From the NCBI RefSeq assembly GCF_003383095.1, contig NZ_PSYW01000001.1, positions 992,001 through 1,056,000 of the forward strand: a DNA stretch of 64,000 nucleotides, given 5' to 3'. Made by a program: the position numbers and the translations under genes. The DNA is from Haloferax sp. Atlit-12N (GTDB lineage: Archaea; Halobacteriota; Halobacteria; Halobacteriales; Haloferacaceae). The notes under the pieces were generated by a model that ran no database searches, had not been told where the DNA came from, and saw only the letters and a program-made list of their open reading frames with translations. Shown here piece after piece: positions 63,968 to 64,000 of this stretch. The stretch's first letter is position 1. The number at the start of each line of letters is the position of its first letter.

Positions 63968-64000
63968 ATGCCGTCGTCGCCGCGTTCCGTTCCCTCGCCG
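63968..64000 (+). CDS. Start of an unidentified gene, cut by the window edge
   Basis: ATG at 63968 opens a frame to the edge (MPSSPRSVPSP). A TATA-like TTTTTATC at 63933-63940 about 30 bases upstream supports a leaderless start. Too short to identify. Confidence 0.4.
   Translation, partial: MPSSPRSVPSP

Overview
The window looks like chromosomal DNA of a haloarchaeon, very probably a Haloferax close to H. volcanii. The evidence is high GC, very acidic proteins, many genes whose start codon lies about 27-30 bases after a TATA-like box (leaderless transcripts), Tat-type lipoprotein signals, tRNA genes without encoded CCA, and a gene set and order that I recognise from H. volcanii (rpa2, azf, mptD, gapI-pgk, gapII, citZ, cydAB, cct2, leuS, pheA, hisH). 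Family names are my own reading of the sequence; no database was searched.

Layout. 1-920 is the right part of an IS200/IS605-type element with a tnpB gene cut by the window edge; its right end overlaps the stop codon of rpa2. 2.4-13 kb is mostly core and small accessory genes: a Tat lipoprotein, tRNA-Arg, an SGNH esterase, azf (the archaeal glucose-6-phosphate dehydrogenase), mptD with an overlapping Nudix gene, a creatininase-family enzyme, an ABC exporter and a secreted beta-helix protein. 13.05-15.32 kb is a low-GC island between tRNA-Val and a decayed copy of its 3' end. It holds two genes, a protein with a HEPN-like C-terminus and a PIN-domain protein. 16.8-19 kb has two identical tRNA-Phe genes, two nearly identical cold-shock genes and many partial copies of the tRNA-Phe 3' end. 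19.9-24.1 kb is a cluster of small regulators (two winged-helix proteins, a cysteine-rich HTH regulator, two tiny zinc ribbons) with two flavin-oxidase-like proteins.

From 24.2 kb the window is mostly housekeeping: nucS, rpl10e, a RimK-like ligase, an Hsp20, glycolysis and gluconeogenesis (gapI, pgk, gapII), an aminopeptidase, methyltransferases and pcm, a degenerate primase-polymerase-like gene, thrC, an AstE-like hydrolase, a PhoU/TrkA-C regulator, citZ, a MATE exporter, ilvA, cydAB with a small membrane partner, ridA, tRNA-Ser, the thermosome gene cct2, an ornithine cyclodeaminase/alanine dehydrogenase family gene, leuS, two Hsp20 genes, pheA, hisH and a phosphonate-type ABC transporter (phnDCE).

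Two things stand out. First, the HEPN-PIN gene pair in the tRNA-Val island looks like an undescribed two-ribonuclease toxin or defence cassette. Second, each of the five tRNA genes here is followed by one or more extra copies of its own 3' end; in four of the five loci these copies are paired with an inverted T-arm copy across a spacer rich in GAGCGAAGCGAG-like words. That architecture recurs at unrelated tRNAs and is not explained by any annotated feature.
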